A stretch of DNA of 64,000 nucleotides from Ruegeria sp. THAF57 (GTDB lineage: Bacteria > Pseudomonadota > Alphaproteobacteria > Rhodobacterales > Rhodobacteraceae), in the NCBI RefSeq assembly GCF_903914075.1, contig NZ_CAIWNQ010000001.1, positions 682,001 to 746,000 on the forward strand, in the 5' to 3' direction. The first letter of the stretch is position 1; each line of letters begins with the position of its first letter. Under the pieces are notes generated by a model that did no database searches, was not told the DNA's origin, and saw only the letters and a program-made list of their open reading frames with translations. Positions 48,501-57,696 of the stretch are shown here, piece after piece. The position numbers and the translations under genes were made by a program.

Positions 48501-49033
48501 TGGCGTTGCAGTTCAATGTAAAGGCGATCCGGGAACATACTGGCAAGCCGATCCACCAGAGCCTCAGCCGCCGGGCGCTGCCCCTGTTGCAGCAACATAC
48601 CGACTGGCCCATCTGGGCCGCCGGACAGGCAGATCAAACCATCTGACCGTTCCGCCAATTCCTCCAACGTGACCTGCGGCAACTGCCCGCCCTTATCCAC
48701 ATAAAGGCACGAGCTGAGCTTCATCAGGTTTTCATAACCAACCTCAGACTGCGCCAGCAGCACCAGCGGTGCGGGCGCTTTGGGCTTTTCACCTGGCTGC
48801 GCCTGAACATATGTCAGATCAACCTGACACCCCATGATCGGCTGCACACCCGCGCCGCTTGCTGTCACGGAAAACTCCAAAGCCGAGAACATGCTGTTGG
48901 TGTCCGTAACAGCGACGGCGGGCATCTCCATCTTTTCACACAGACCTGGCAGCTTTTTCAGCCGCACAGCGCCTTCCAGCAGGGAATATTCGGTGTGAAC
49001 GCGGAGGTGAATGAATCGAGGGGTACTGCTCAT
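45506..49033 (-). CDS. dnaE: DNA polymerase III alpha subunit
   Basis: This is the replicative polymerase catalytic subunit, 1175 residues. The N-terminal PHP domain has HLRVHTEYSLLEGAV and VAVTDTNSMFS. The polymerase core has GPGRGSGAGSLVAY and the catalytic PDFDIDFCMDRREEV motif. Then come helix-hairpin-helix and OB-fold (SAKGNRFAFAQLSDPTGAYE) regions and the tail. The ATG at 49033 gives MSSTPRFIHLR. The ORF extends upstream but without a good site. It appears full length and intact. Confidence 0.98.
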   Translation of the reverse strand: MSSTPRFIHLRVHTEYSLLEGAVRLKKLPGLCEKMEMPAVAVTDTNSMFSALEFSVTASGAGVQPIMGCQVDLTYVQAQPGEKPKAPAPLVLLAQSEVGYENLMKLSSCLYVDKGGQLPQVTLEELAERSDGLICLSGGPDGPVGMLLQQGQRPAAEALVDRLASMFPDRLYIELQRHPGEGGQPEAERLTERGHVEMAYAKNLPLVATNDVYFPTPDMYEAHDALICISEGAYVDQQDGRRRLTAQHYFKSQQEMTTLFADLPEAIENTVEIARRCAFMAYRRDPILPKFADDEVAELRRIANEGLQKRLAVIPHAVTPEEYQERLDFELGIIEGMGFPGYFLIVADFIQWAKDHDIPVGPGRGSGAGSLVAYALTITDLDPLRYSLLFERFLNPERVSMPDFDIDFCMDRREEVIRYVQQKYGRDKVGQIITFGALLSKAAVRDIGRVLQMPYGQVDRLSKMIPVEGVKPVSIEKALKDEPRLREEARNEEVVDRLLTYGQQVEGLLRNASTHAAGVVIGDRPLDALVPLYQDPRSDMPATQFNMKWVEQAGLVKFDFLGLKTLTVIQNAMDIIFKSGRPLHIAADGTELYEPAEGAENQINAIPLDDEATYKLYSAAKTVAVFQVESSGMMDALKRMKPTCIEDIVALVALYRPGPMENIPTYCEVKNGQRKIESVHPLIDYILEETQGIIVYQEQVMQIAQVMAGYSLGGADLLRRAMGKKIKEAMDAERPKFEKGAGENGVDAKKASEVFDLLEKFANYGFNKSHAAAYAVVSYQTGWLKANHPVEFMAGVMNCDIHLTDKLAVYFEEVRKGLELPYVPPCVNRSLATFDVVNGELVYALGALKNVGVEAMNLVVEGRRAGGAQSESSDKPFVNLFDFARRVDLKKVGKRPLEMMARAGAFDQLDKNRRRVFESLEQLVQYSAAIHDQKNSNQVSLFGEAGDDLPEPRLSTTPDWLPAERLSEEFKAIGFYLSGHPLDDYMPALKRKQVMTLDEVTEKARSGPFIAKMAGVVAGRQERKSAKGNRFAFAQLSDPTGAYEVTLFSETLEKSREYLETGAQVVLTAEATMEADQLKLLGRSVGPVDTVVADAGATGLRIFVDEEQVLPTVAKVLEDAAGAAKNAARGPIQLLLMAPGLPGEVEMDLGQTFPINPQIKGAIKSLEGVMSVEEF

Positions 49034-49377
49034 GACCGCTACGCTATCCCAGCCTGCGGCCCGGCAAAAGCGCGAACCGCACCCTTTCAATGCCTAAAAA
49101 ATCGGCGTCTATTATTCGGCTTTTCCAGAAGGTGCTTCGGGAATGGTAACAGCGTCACCTCAAAAAATGATTTAATAACAAGTGACTAATTGATATTAGA
49201 ACCACGAGAATTCGCGTCGGACGCGGGTAATGGTACATATCACAGGCAGTTTTTCTTGCCAGATAAGGCACGCTGTTTCTAACATCTGACGGCAAGCTAT
49301 CCGCCCGCCACTCTTTCTACGTCGCATCGAAGGAGGGCACCCAAGGGCGCAACCGGGTAAGGCGACGGGTTTCACGA
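49034..49377. other. Intergenic control region, dnaE / xdhA (344 nt)
   Basis: This region lies between divergent dnaE and xdhA. The middle part (about 49125-49200) is AT-rich. A weak promoter-like pair for xdhA is at 49256-49283. No tRNA, riboswitch-like fold or ORF with support was seen. Confidence 0.5.
49256..49283 (+). promoter_or_regulatory. Putative xdhA operon promoter
   Basis: TTGCCA, a 16-nt spacer, then TCTAAC, about 95 nt before the xdhA ATG. A moderate match only. Confidence 0.3.
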
Positions 49378-50775
49378 ATGGATATCACGTTTCTTCTGAA
49401 CGGAGAGACAGTGGAGCTGTCGGATGTTGATCCGACGGCCACCCTGCTGGACTGGCTGCGCGACGATCGCAGCCTGACCGGCACCAAAGAAGGCTGCAAC
49501 GAAGGCGATTGCGGGGCCTGCACAGTCATGGTCACGGATGAGGACGGCGCGAAGGCGCTGAACTCCTGTATCTTGTTCCTCCCGCAACTACATGGCAAAG
49601 CGGTACGCACTGTCGAAGGCGCCAGCAGCCCAAATGGTGACGCCCACCCGGTGCAACAGGCCATGGTCGACCTGCACGGATCGCAATGCGGCTTTTGTAC
49701 CCCCGGTTTTGTGATGTCGATGGTCGCAAGCCACGCGAATGGCACAACCGATCACGATACGCAGCTTGCTGGCAACCTTTGCCGCTGCACCGGCTATGCC
49801 CCGATCATCCGCGCAGCCGAGGCCGCCGAGCAACACCCCGTCCCGGAATGGATCACCGGCGACCAAACTTTCTCTTGTTCAAAAATACTTCGGGGGGAGG
49901 CCGCAGGCCGGGGGGCAGAGCCCCCCTACCTCCCCAACTCCGCCGACGAACTGGCAGAGCTTTATGCGCAATACCCCGATGCGACGTTGGTCGCCGGGGC
50001 CACGGATGTGGGCCTTTGGGTTACCAAACAACTGCGCAATCTTGACCCGGTGATTTTCCTTAGCCGCTGCGAAGACCTGAAACAGATCACAATCACCGAC
50101 GAAGAAATTCGTTTCGGTGCCATGGTCGATATGAACCGGATGGGCGCGGCTCTGAGCGACCTCCACCCCTCTTACGCCGAGATGATCCGTCGTTATGCCA
50201 GCGTACAGGTCCGCCACGCCGCGACCGTGGGCGGTAATATCGCCAACGGATCGCCCATCGGGGACAACCCGCCCGCGCTGATTGCCCTTGGCGCAACTTT
50301 GCATCTGCGCAAAGGCGACGAGCGACGCTCGATGCCGCTGGAAGACTTCTTCATCGACTACGGCAAACAAGACCGCGCACCCGGAGAATTCGTTGAGTCC
50401 GTCAGCTTCCCGCGACAGGCGGACCGCCTGAAGGCATACAAGCTCAGCAAGCGGTTCGATCAGGATATCTCGGCCGTCTGCGGATGTTTCAATATCACCG
50501 TTTCAGAGGGCACCGTAACCCAAGCGCGGATCGCGTTTGGCGGAATGGCGGGCACGCCGAAACGGGCAACCCATGTCGAGGCCGCATTGATCGGTAAACA
50601 ATGGACCGCTGCGACCATTCAGGCCGCGCTGCCTGCCTTTGCCGACGACTACCAACCACTCACGGACATGCGCGCCTCGGCCACTTATCGTCTGGAAACC
50701 GCCAAAGCCATGTTAGAGCGCTATTTCCTCGAAGATCAGGGCGAAGTGACCAACGTGTTGGAGGTGTCGGCATGA
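49378..50775 (+). CDS. xdhA: Xanthine dehydrogenase small subunit (FeS/FAD)
   Basis: It carries electrons from the molybdenum subunit through two [2Fe-2S] clusters to FAD and NAD. The 465-residue protein has plant-type cluster cysteines Cys40, 45, 48, 64, a second set Cys104, 107, 135, 137, then the FAD domain ([32 protein letters not shown]) and a C-terminal CO_deh_flav_C part. Residues about 165-184 ([20 protein letters not shown]) are encoded by a dispersed genomic repeat and lie in the linker between the cluster and FAD parts. It overlaps xdhB by 4 nt. Confidence 0.95.
   Translation: MDITFLLNGETVELSDVDPTATLLDWLRDDRSLTGTKEGCNEGDCGACTVMVTDEDGAKALNSCILFLPQLHGKAVRTVEGASSPNGDAHPVQQAMVDLHGSQCGFCTPGFVMSMVASHANGTTDHDTQLAGNLCRCTGYAPIIRAAEAAEQHPVPEWITGDQTFSCSKILRGEAAGRGAEPPYLPNSADELAELYAQYPDATLVAGATDVGLWVTKQLRNLDPVIFLSRCEDLKQITITDEEIRFGAMVDMNRMGAALSDLHPSYAEMIRRYASVQVRHAATVGGNIANGSPIGDNPPALIALGATLHLRKGDERRSMPLEDFFIDYGKQDRAPGEFVESVSFPRQADRLKAYKLSKRFDQDISAVCGCFNITVSEGTVTQARIAFGGMAGTPKRATHVEAALIGKQWTAATIQAALPAFADDYQPLTDMRASATYRLETAKAMLERYFLEDQGEVTNVLEVSA
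49870..49926. repeat. Dispersed repeat R3 inside xdhA, in frame
   Basis: TTCAAAAATACTTCGG, then a GGAGGCCGCAGGCCGG part and GGGGGGCAGAGCCCCCC. It shares TTCAAAAATACTTC with R4 and the GGGGGCAGAGCCCC tail with R2. Its tail forms a GGGGGG/CCCCCC hairpin. The element is about 57 nt, a multiple of three, and leaves the xdhA frame open. Confidence 0.65.
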
Positions 50776-53174
50776 GCGTGACCAAACCCCTCCCCCACGA
50801 CGCGGCCCCACTGCATGTTTCTGGCTCTGCGCGGTACGTGGACGACATCCCCACACCCAAGGGCAGCCTACATCTGGCCTTTGGCCTCAGCCCGATCGCC
50901 AAGGGCAAGATATCAGGCATGGACCTGTCGGCTGTAGAAGCGGCTGATGGGGTTGTCATGGTCATGACGGCTGATGACCTGCCTTTTGCCAACGATGTCT
51001 CACCTTCAATCCATGATGAACCGCTGCTGTCGGACGGAACCGTTCACTATGTCGGTCAGCCGGTATTTCTGGTCGTCGCCACCAGCCATCTGGCCGCGCG
51101 AAAGGCCGCGCGTCTGGGCAAGATCGACTTTGCCGAGGAAACTCCGATCCTGACAATCGAAGATGCACTGGCCGCCGACAGCCGGTTCGAGGACGGTCCG
51201 CGCATTTACGCCAAGGGCGACGCGGATGCGGCCATTGCGGGCGCGGCTCATGTGATCGAAGGGTCGTTTGAACTCGGCGGGCAGGAGCATTTCTATCTGG
51301 AAGGCCAGGCTGCGCTTGCCGTGCCGAACGAGGGCGCGGACATGCTGGTGCACAGCTCGACCCAGCACCCGACCGAGATTCAGCACAAGGTAGCCGACGC
51401 TCTGGGCGTTCCGATGCACGCTGTTCGCGTGGAAACCCGCCGGATGGGCGGCGGTTTTGGCGGCAAGGAAAGTCAGGGCAACGCTCTGGCCGTCGCCTGC
51501 GCCGTGGCCGCGCGCGCGACGGGTAAGGCCTGCAAGATGCGCTATGACCGCGATGATGACATGATCATCACCGGCAAGCGCCATGCGTTCCGCATCTCCT
51601 ACAAAGCCGGGTTCGATGAGAACGGTCATATTCAGGGTGTTTCGTTCCTGCACCACGCAATCTGCGGCTGGGCGCAGGACTTGTCCCTGCCCGTGGCGGA
51701 CCGCGCGATGCTGCATTCCGACAACGCCTATCTGCTGCCCAACGCGCGGATTGAAAGCCACCGGCTGAAAACCAACACCCAATCCGCCACCGCCTATCGC
51801 GGGTTCGGAGGGCCGCAGGGTATGGTCGGGATCGAGCGGGTGATGGATCACGCCGCGCACGCGCTTGGATTGGACCCGGTCGAACTGCGACGCCGGAACT
51901 ACTACGAACCCGCGCACAAGGTGGCCGAAGATGAACCAGCCGACAAACCACTCGGCCATCCCGACCCGCATGAAGACCTGACCAGCCGCGGCGCTGTTGA
52001 GATGGGCGACGCGCCTGTGCGCCCTCTTCCCGCTGGCGGCAATACCACGCCTTACGGCATGGAAGTCAGCGATTTTGAGCTGCACGGCATGACCGAAGCG
52101 TTGCTGAAATCCAGTGACTATGCCGCGCGCAAGGCAGCGATAGAAAAATGGAATGCCGAGAACAGCGTGATCAAGAAGGGTATCGCCTTTTCTCCGGTGA
52201 AGTTCGGGATTTCCTTCACGCTGACTCACCTCAATCAGGCGGGCGCGCTGGTGCATGTGTACCAGGACGGCTCGGTCCATCTGAACCATGGCGGTACCGA
52301 GATGGGACAGGGCCTGTTCCAGAAGGTCGCGCAAGTGGCTGCGTCACGGTTCGGAATTCCGCTGGACATGGTCAAGATCACTGCAACCGACACAGCCAAG
52401 GTGCCGAATACATCGGCAACTGCGGCATCCTCGGGCAGTGATCTGAACGGTATGGCCGTCAAAGCCGCCTGCGACACGATCCGTGACCGGATTGCTGACT
52501 ATCTGGCCGAGAGGCATCAGGCCGATCCGTCGACAATCACCTTCACGGATGGCCACGTTTCGGTTGGCGAAGAACGCTATACCTTTGCCGAGGCTGCGGC
52601 GCTGGCCTATCAGGGCCGGATCAGCCTATCCGCCACGGGGTTCTACAAAACTCCCAAGATCGAATGGGACAGGATCGCAGGCCGTGGGCGCCCGTTTTTC
52701 TACTTCGCATATGGGGCCTCGATCACCGAGGTCGCGGTGGACACGCTGACCGGTGAGAACCGCATCCTGCGAACCGATATCCTGCATGATGCAGGCGCTT
52801 CGCTGAACCCAGCGTTGGACATCGGGCAGGTCGAAGGCGGCTATGTGCAAGGCGCAGGGTGGCTGACAACAGAGGAGCTGGTCTGGGACGGCAAGGGCAA
52901 TCTACGTACGCACGCCCCCTCGACCTACAAGATCCCGGCCTGTTCGGACCGGCCCGACATTTTCAACGTAGCGCTTTGGGATAGCGAGAACCGCGAGGAT
53001 ACGATTTACCGCTCGAAAGCGGTGGGTGAGCCACCCTTCATGCTGGGTATCTCGGCATGGCTAGCGCTGTCGAACGCAGTGGCCGCGTGCGGAGACAGCT
53101 ATCCCGCGCTGGATGCCCCCGCCACGGCTGAACAAGTCTGGCATGGCATTCAACGGATGAAGGGAGACATCTGA
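50772..53174 (+). CDS. xdhB: Xanthine dehydrogenase large subunit (molybdopterin)
   Basis: This is the molybdenum subunit that hydroxylates hypoxanthine and xanthine to urate. The 800-residue protein begins [26 protein letters not shown] (in part). It shows [60 protein letters not shown] and the catalytic Glu in [12 protein letters not shown]. The ATG at 50772 overlaps the xdhA stop by 4 nt, and the stop shares one base with xdhC. The gene looks complete. Confidence 0.96.
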   Translation: MSVTKPLPHDAAPLHVSGSARYVDDIPTPKGSLHLAFGLSPIAKGKISGMDLSAVEAADGVVMVMTADDLPFANDVSPSIHDEPLLSDGTVHYVGQPVFLVVATSHLAARKAARLGKIDFAEETPILTIEDALAADSRFEDGPRIYAKGDADAAIAGAAHVIEGSFELGGQEHFYLEGQAALAVPNEGADMLVHSSTQHPTEIQHKVADALGVPMHAVRVETRRMGGGFGGKESQGNALAVACAVAARATGKACKMRYDRDDDMIITGKRHAFRISYKAGFDENGHIQGVSFLHHAICGWAQDLSLPVADRAMLHSDNAYLLPNARIESHRLKTNTQSATAYRGFGGPQGMVGIERVMDHAAHALGLDPVELRRRNYYEPAHKVAEDEPADKPLGHPDPHEDLTSRGAVEMGDAPVRPLPAGGNTTPYGMEVSDFELHGMTEALLKSSDYAARKAAIEKWNAENSVIKKGIAFSPVKFGISFTLTHLNQAGALVHVYQDGSVHLNHGGTEMGQGLFQKVAQVAASRFGIPLDMVKITATDTAKVPNTSATAASSGSDLNGMAVKAACDTIRDRIADYLAERHQADPSTITFTDGHVSVGEERYTFAEAAALAYQGRISLSATGFYKTPKIEWDRIAGRGRPFFYFAYGASITEVAVDTLTGENRILRTDILHDAGASLNPALDIGQVEGGYVQGAGWLTTEELVWDGKGNLRTHAPSTYKIPACSDRPDIFNVALWDSENREDTIYRSKAVGEPPFMLGISAWLALSNAVAACGDSYPALDAPATAEQVWHGIQRMKGDI

Positions 53175-54109
53175 TGGGATTTGACCTTGAGGCTTTGAGG
53201 GAGGCGGTCAACACCCACGGGAAAGTCACCCGGGTCGTCATCGCTGCGATCAAGGGGTCATCCCCGCGCGAAGTCGGTGCCGCCATGCTGGTCTGGCAGG
53301 GCGGGCAATCCGGCACGATCGGCGGCGGCACGCTGGAATATCAGGCGGCAGAAGCAGCGCGGTCTCAAACTGTGCCATCGCGTCTGACGCAACACGCGCT
53401 TGGTCCCGACCTCGGGCAATGCTGCGGTGGCGCTGTGTCTTTGCTGACCGAGGTCTATGACCTTGATGCCTTAGACGCGCTGGACGACACGATCATCGCA
53501 CGTTCAGTGTCCAGCACCGAAATGCCCTTGTCAGTCAAACGTCTGATGGCTCAGGCGCGCGGACAAGGAACAGTCCCGCAGCCCCAGCTACTGGACGGAT
53601 GGATGATAGAGCCTGTCCACAAACCGACCCGAAATCTTTGGATCTGGGGCGCGGGCCATGTCGGGCGCGCATTGGTCGATGTTCTGTCACCGCTGCCCGA
53701 ACTGGCAATCACATGGGTCGATACCGGCCCGGAACGGTTTCCCGGCGATATCCCGGCATCTGTTACGGCTGTACCCGCCGCAAAGCCCGCCGAACTTGTC
53801 CGTCATGCCCCGTGTGATGCCGAGCATTTGGTACTGACCTATTCCCACAATCTAGACCTGGAGCTTTGCAACCGTTTGCTGACGCACGGTTTCGGCTTTG
53901 CCGGGCTGATCGGCTCGGCTACGAAGTGGGCGCGATTCCGGTCGCGGCTGGCCGCCCTTGGGCACTCGCCCGAACGGATCAACCGGATCACCTGCCCCAT
54001 CGGTGACCCCGGTCTGGGCAAACACCCACAGATGATCGCCGTTGGTGTTGCAGCACAATTGCTGCGCCCCGCCCGGCAGAACGAGTTGAAGAAGGACCTG
54101 AGCGCGTGA
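53174..54109 (+). CDS. xdhC: XdhC molybdenum cofactor insertion factor
   Basis: XdhC binds and sulfurates the molybdenum cofactor and inserts it into XdhB. The 311-residue protein has the XdhC_CoxI part (GSSPREVGAAMLVW, GGGTLEYQ, GPDLGQCCGG) and a C-terminal Rossmann-like domain (WGAGHVGRAL, YSHNLDLELC, GFAGLIGSATKWARF). The ATG shares a base with the xdhB stop. It overlaps the following ABC gene by 4 nt, which ties the transporter to xanthine oxidation. Confidence 0.94.
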   Translation: MGFDLEALREAVNTHGKVTRVVIAAIKGSSPREVGAAMLVWQGGQSGTIGGGTLEYQAAEAARSQTVPSRLTQHALGPDLGQCCGGAVSLLTEVYDLDALDALDDTIIARSVSSTEMPLSVKRLMAQARGQGTVPQPQLLDGWMIEPVHKPTRNLWIWGAGHVGRALVDVLSPLPELAITWVDTGPERFPGDIPASVTAVPAAKPAELVRHAPCDAEHLVLTYSHNLDLELCNRLLTHGFGFAGLIGSATKWARFRSRLAALGHSPERINRITCPIGDPGLGKHPQMIAVGVAAQLLRPARQNELKKDLSA

Positions 54110-55623
54110 CCACTCCACTCCTAAGCTTACAAGGGCTGACAAAAGCCTATCCCGGCGTCGTGGCCAATGATCAGGTGTCCTTTGACATCGGCGAAGGCGA
54201 AGTTCACGCCCTGCTGGGCGAGAATGGTGCGGGCAAATCCACGCTGGTGAAAATGATCTATGGGCTGGTGAAGCCCGACAGCGGCACCATGTTGTTGCGC
54301 GGCCAGCCCTTTGCCCCACCCGAACCGCGTGCGGCGCGGGCCGACGGGATCGCGATGGTGTTCCAGCATTTCTCGTTGTTTGACGCGTTGAACGTGGCCG
54401 AAAACATCGCGCTGGGGATGGAGAACCCGCCGCCAATGGGCGATCTGGCCTCGCGTATCCGCGAAGTGTCCGAAACGTACGGCCTCCCTCTGGACCCGTT
54501 TCGCACCGTCGGCGATTTGTCGGCAGGCGAACGTCAGCGGGTCGAGATCATCCGCTGTCTGTTACAAGACCCCAAGCTGCTGATCATGGACGAACCCACG
54601 TCGGTTCTGACCCCGCAAGAGGTCGAGATCTTGTTTGAGACCCTGAACAAACTGCGGTCCGAGGGCACCTCGATCCTGTATATTTCGCACAAGCTGGAAG
54701 AGATCCGCACGCTCTGCGATCACGCCACGATTCTGCGGCTGGGCAAGAACGTCGGCGAATGTGTTCCCGCTGAAACCTCGGCCCGCGACATGGCTGAAAT
54801 GATGGTGGGCTCGACCCTTCAGACCCCTGAACGCGGTGGCCGAGAATTTGGCGACGTCGCATTGGATGTCAGCGGATTGTCGGTGCCCTCACCTTCCGAG
54901 TTTGGCACGGCGCTGCGCAATGTACACATGACCGTCCGCAAGGGTGAGGTTCTGGGCATTGGTGGTGTCGCCGGGAACGGTCAGGACGAACTGCTGGGCG
55001 TTTTGTCCGGTGAAATCCAGACAACGGCTGATGCGATCAAGTTCAACGGTCAACCGATTGGCAAGCTTGGCCCCACCGCGCGACGCAAGCTGGGCGTGCT
55101 GACCGCGCCCGAAGAACGTCTGGGCCACGCGGCCGCACCGGACATGAGTCTGACGGAAAACGCCCTGCTGACGGGTTCTGTCCGCGAAGGACTGGAAAGC
55201 AATGGGTTCCTGAAATGGGCCGATACCAAGAACTTTGCGGAAAAAATCATCGAGGCGTTCGACGTACGCACGCCGGGGCCAGAGAACGCTGCGCGCTCAT
55301 TATCGGGCGGGAACCTGCAGAAATTCGTGATCGGTCGCGAAGTTCTGCAAAACCCCGACGTTCTGGTCGTGAACCAACCCACTTGGGGTGTGGACGCTGC
55401 GGCGGCGGCCTCGATCCGGCAGGCCATTCTGGACCTGGCGGCCAAGGGCACAGCGGTCATCTGTATCAGTCAGGATCTGGATGAACTGATGGAAATCTCA
55501 GACAGTTTCGCGGCCTTGAACGAAGGACGACTAAGCGCGCCCCGCCCGACCACCGGGCTGACGGTAGACGAAATCGGCCTGATGATGGGTGGCGCACACG
55601 GCATGGAGGTAGCCCATGTCTAA
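54106..55623 (+). CDS. Nucleoside/purine ABC transporter, double ATPase subunit
   Basis: This is the 505-residue ATPase of a BmpA-type (nucleoside) importer with two ABC domains. The first is complete: GENGAGKST, LSAGERQRVEI, LLIMDEPTSVLTP. The second has a degenerate Walker A (GVAGNGQDE) and LSGGNLQKFVIGRE, as usual for this family. It starts with GTG at 54106, overlapping the xdhC stop. The transported ligand is inferred to be a purine or purine nucleoside from the xdh context and the BMP binding protein. Confidence 0.9.
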   Translation: MTTPLLSLQGLTKAYPGVVANDQVSFDIGEGEVHALLGENGAGKSTLVKMIYGLVKPDSGTMLLRGQPFAPPEPRAARADGIAMVFQHFSLFDALNVAENIALGMENPPPMGDLASRIREVSETYGLPLDPFRTVGDLSAGERQRVEIIRCLLQDPKLLIMDEPTSVLTPQEVEILFETLNKLRSEGTSILYISHKLEEIRTLCDHATILRLGKNVGECVPAETSARDMAEMMVGSTLQTPERGGREFGDVALDVSGLSVPSPSEFGTALRNVHMTVRKGEVLGIGGVAGNGQDELLGVLSGEIQTTADAIKFNGQPIGKLGPTARRKLGVLTAPEERLGHAAAPDMSLTENALLTGSVREGLESNGFLKWADTKNFAEKIIEAFDVRTPGPENAARSLSGGNLQKFVIGREVLQNPDVLVVNQPTWGVDAAAAASIRQAILDLAAKGTAVICISQDLDELMEISDSFAALNEGRLSAPRPTTGLTVDEIGLMMGGAHGMEVAHV

Positions 55624-55661
55624 AGCATTACAGAAAAAGATGAAAACGGGGGTGTGAGTAG

Positions 55662-56744
55662 ATGATTGTGTTGGAGAAACGGCCTCAGCCGTCCAAGGCG
55701 TGGTCTTATGCCACCCCTCTGGTCGCGGTAGTGGCGACCATGCTTTTCGGCGGCATCTTGTTCGCCATTTTGGGCAAGAACCCGGTCGAAGCCATCGGTA
55801 CCATTTTCTGGGAACCCCTGTTTGGTGAGTTCGCATTTTATTACCGCCCGCAACTTCTGGTAAAGGGTGCGCCTTTGGTGTTGATCGCCATTGGCCTGTC
55901 GCTGGGCTTTCGGGCCGGTATCTGGAATATCGGCGCCGAGGGGCAGTATATCATGGGCGCCATCTTTGGCGCAGGTGCAGGTCTGGCCTTCTATCCGCTA
56001 GACGCGTTCTACATCTTTCCGATCATGGTGATTGCGGGTGCTTTCGGCGGCTGGCTCTGGGCGATGATCCCTGCCTTTCTGAAGGTCCGCTTTGGCACCA
56101 ACGAAATCCTTGTTTCGCTCATGCTGGTCTATGTGGCCGAACAGATGCTGGCCTCGGTTTCGCTGGGTCTGCTGAAAAACCCCGAGGGGTTTGGCTTTCC
56201 CGGATCGCGTAACCTGCAAGCCTATGACAGTGCGCATAACGCGGAACTGATTGCCGGGTCCGGGATGCACTGGGGCGTGGTGACAGCGCTGATCGCCGTG
56301 ATCTTTGCCTATGTCCTGCTCAACCGTCACATGCTGGGCTTTCACATCCGCCTGACGGGTGAGGCACCGCGCGCTGCGAAATTCGCAGGCGTGAACCCGG
56401 CCCGCCTGATCCTGTTCTGCTTGGGCGTTTCCGGAGCACTGGCAGGACTGGCCGGAATGTTCGAGGTCTCGGGACCTTCGGGTGTGGTCAGCATCGACTT
56501 CAACGTCGGCTATGGCTTCACCGCGATCATCGTGGCCTTTCTTGGCCGTCTACACCCGGTGGGTATCCTGCTGGCCGGTGGCCTGATGGCGCTGACCTAT
56601 ATCGGCGGTGAAATCGCGCAATCCCAGCTTGGCCTGCCAGCCGCCGCCATTCAGGTGTTCCAGGGGATGCTCTTGTTCTTTCTGCTGGCCTTCGATCTTC
56701 TTACAAACTACCGCATCCGTGCGGCCCGTAGCGAGGTAGCGTAA
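55662..56744 (+). CDS. ABC transporter permease (BPD_transp_2), nucleoside type
   Basis: This 360-residue permease has about nine or ten hydrophobic segments. The family motif GLSLGFRAGIWNIGAEGQYIMGA (in part) and FGTNEILVSLMLVYVAEQ are visible, as is GEAPRAAKFAGVNPAR near the cytoplasmic loop. It begins 38 nt after the ATPase gene. The stop shares a base with the next permease ATG. Confidence 0.9.
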   Translation: MIVLEKRPQPSKAWSYATPLVAVVATMLFGGILFAILGKNPVEAIGTIFWEPLFGEFAFYYRPQLLVKGAPLVLIAIGLSLGFRAGIWNIGAEGQYIMGAIFGAGAGLAFYPLDAFYIFPIMVIAGAFGGWLWAMIPAFLKVRFGTNEILVSLMLVYVAEQMLASVSLGLLKNPEGFGFPGSRNLQAYDSAHNAELIAGSGMHWGVVTALIAVIFAYVLLNRHMLGFHIRLTGEAPRAAKFAGVNPARLILFCLGVSGALAGLAGMFEVSGPSGVVSIDFNVGYGFTAIIVAFLGRLHPVGILLAGGLMALTYIGGEIAQSQLGLPAAAIQVFQGMLLFFLLAFDLLTNYRIRAARSEVA

Positions 56745-57664
56745 TGGACCTTGGTGAAATCAACCCCGTCCTCTTGGTCGCCTCTTTGATGGTGGCCGCA
56801 ACCCCCCTGCTTTTGGCCGCGATCGGAGAGTTGGTCGTCGAAAAGGCAGGTGTTCTGAACCTCGGTGTTGAGGGCATGATGATCGTCGGCGCAATCAGCG
56901 GCTTTGCAATCTCGGTCGAGACCGGATCACCCTGGTTGGGCTTCATCGCTGCGGCGATCGGCGGCGCGGTACTGTCCCTGCTGTTTGTGCTGCTGACGCA
57001 GGTTGCGTTGGCCAACCAGGTTGCCAGCGGCCTTGCGCTCACCTTGTTTGGATTGGGTTTCAGTGCCCTTCTGGGACAAAGCTATGTGGGGATCAAACCG
57101 CCCAGCATGGGGGATATTCACATCCCGCTGATCAGCGATATCCCGGTTATCGGCCCGATCCTGTTCCAGCACGACCCGATCCTTTACGTCGGAATTGCTC
57201 TGACTGCGGCGGTTTGGGCCACGCTGAAATACACCCGCGTCGGCCTGATCCTGCGCGCGGTCGGTGAAAACCACGACGCGGCCCACGCGCTTGGCTACAA
57301 GGTCATCAAAATCCGCATCATGGCGATCCTGTTCGGCGGCGCCTGCGCGGGTCTGGGCGGCGCATACATCAGCCTTATTCGCGTGCCGCAATGGACCGAG
57401 GGCATGACGGCCGGAGTCGGCTGGATCGCCCTTGCGCTGGTGGTGTTCGCCAGTTGGAAACCGTGGCGCGCATTGCTGGGTGCCTATTTGTTCGGCGGCA
57501 TCACCGTGTTGCAGCTTAATTTGCAGGCAGCAGGCGTTGCCATTCCTGTCGAGTATCTGGCAATGTCGCCCTATATCATCACGATCCTTGTGCTTGTGAT
57601 CCTTTCGGCCGACAAGAGCAGCGCACCTGCCTCACTGGGCCGGACCTTCCATGCCTCGCACTAG
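56744..57664 (+). CDS. ABC transporter permease (BPD_transp_2), second subunit
   Basis: This 306-residue permease forms a heterodimer with the preceding one. It shows ATPLLLAAIGELVVEKAGVLNLGVEGMM (in part), SGLALTLFGLGFSALLGQ, AVGENHDAAHALGYKV in the coupling loop, and RVPQWTEGMTAGVGWIALALV (in part), typical of the nucleoside branch. The ATG overlaps the upstream stop by one base. The binding protein gene follows by 32 nt. Confidence 0.92.
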   Translation: MDLGEINPVLLVASLMVAATPLLLAAIGELVVEKAGVLNLGVEGMMIVGAISGFAISVETGSPWLGFIAAAIGGAVLSLLFVLLTQVALANQVASGLALTLFGLGFSALLGQSYVGIKPPSMGDIHIPLISDIPVIGPILFQHDPILYVGIALTAAVWATLKYTRVGLILRAVGENHDAAHALGYKVIKIRIMAILFGGACAGLGGAYISLIRVPQWTEGMTAGVGWIALALVVFASWKPWRALLGAYLFGGITVLQLNLQAAGVAIPVEYLAMSPYIITILVLVILSADKSSAPASLGRTFHASH

Positions 57665-57696
57665 AGGCCAACTGAACCAATTTGGGGAGTAACTAC

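Noticed and set aside
49034..49377. Purine riboswitch or tRNA in the dnaE/xdhA gap.
   Set aside because: No purine aptamer core or cloverleaf pattern could be drawn.
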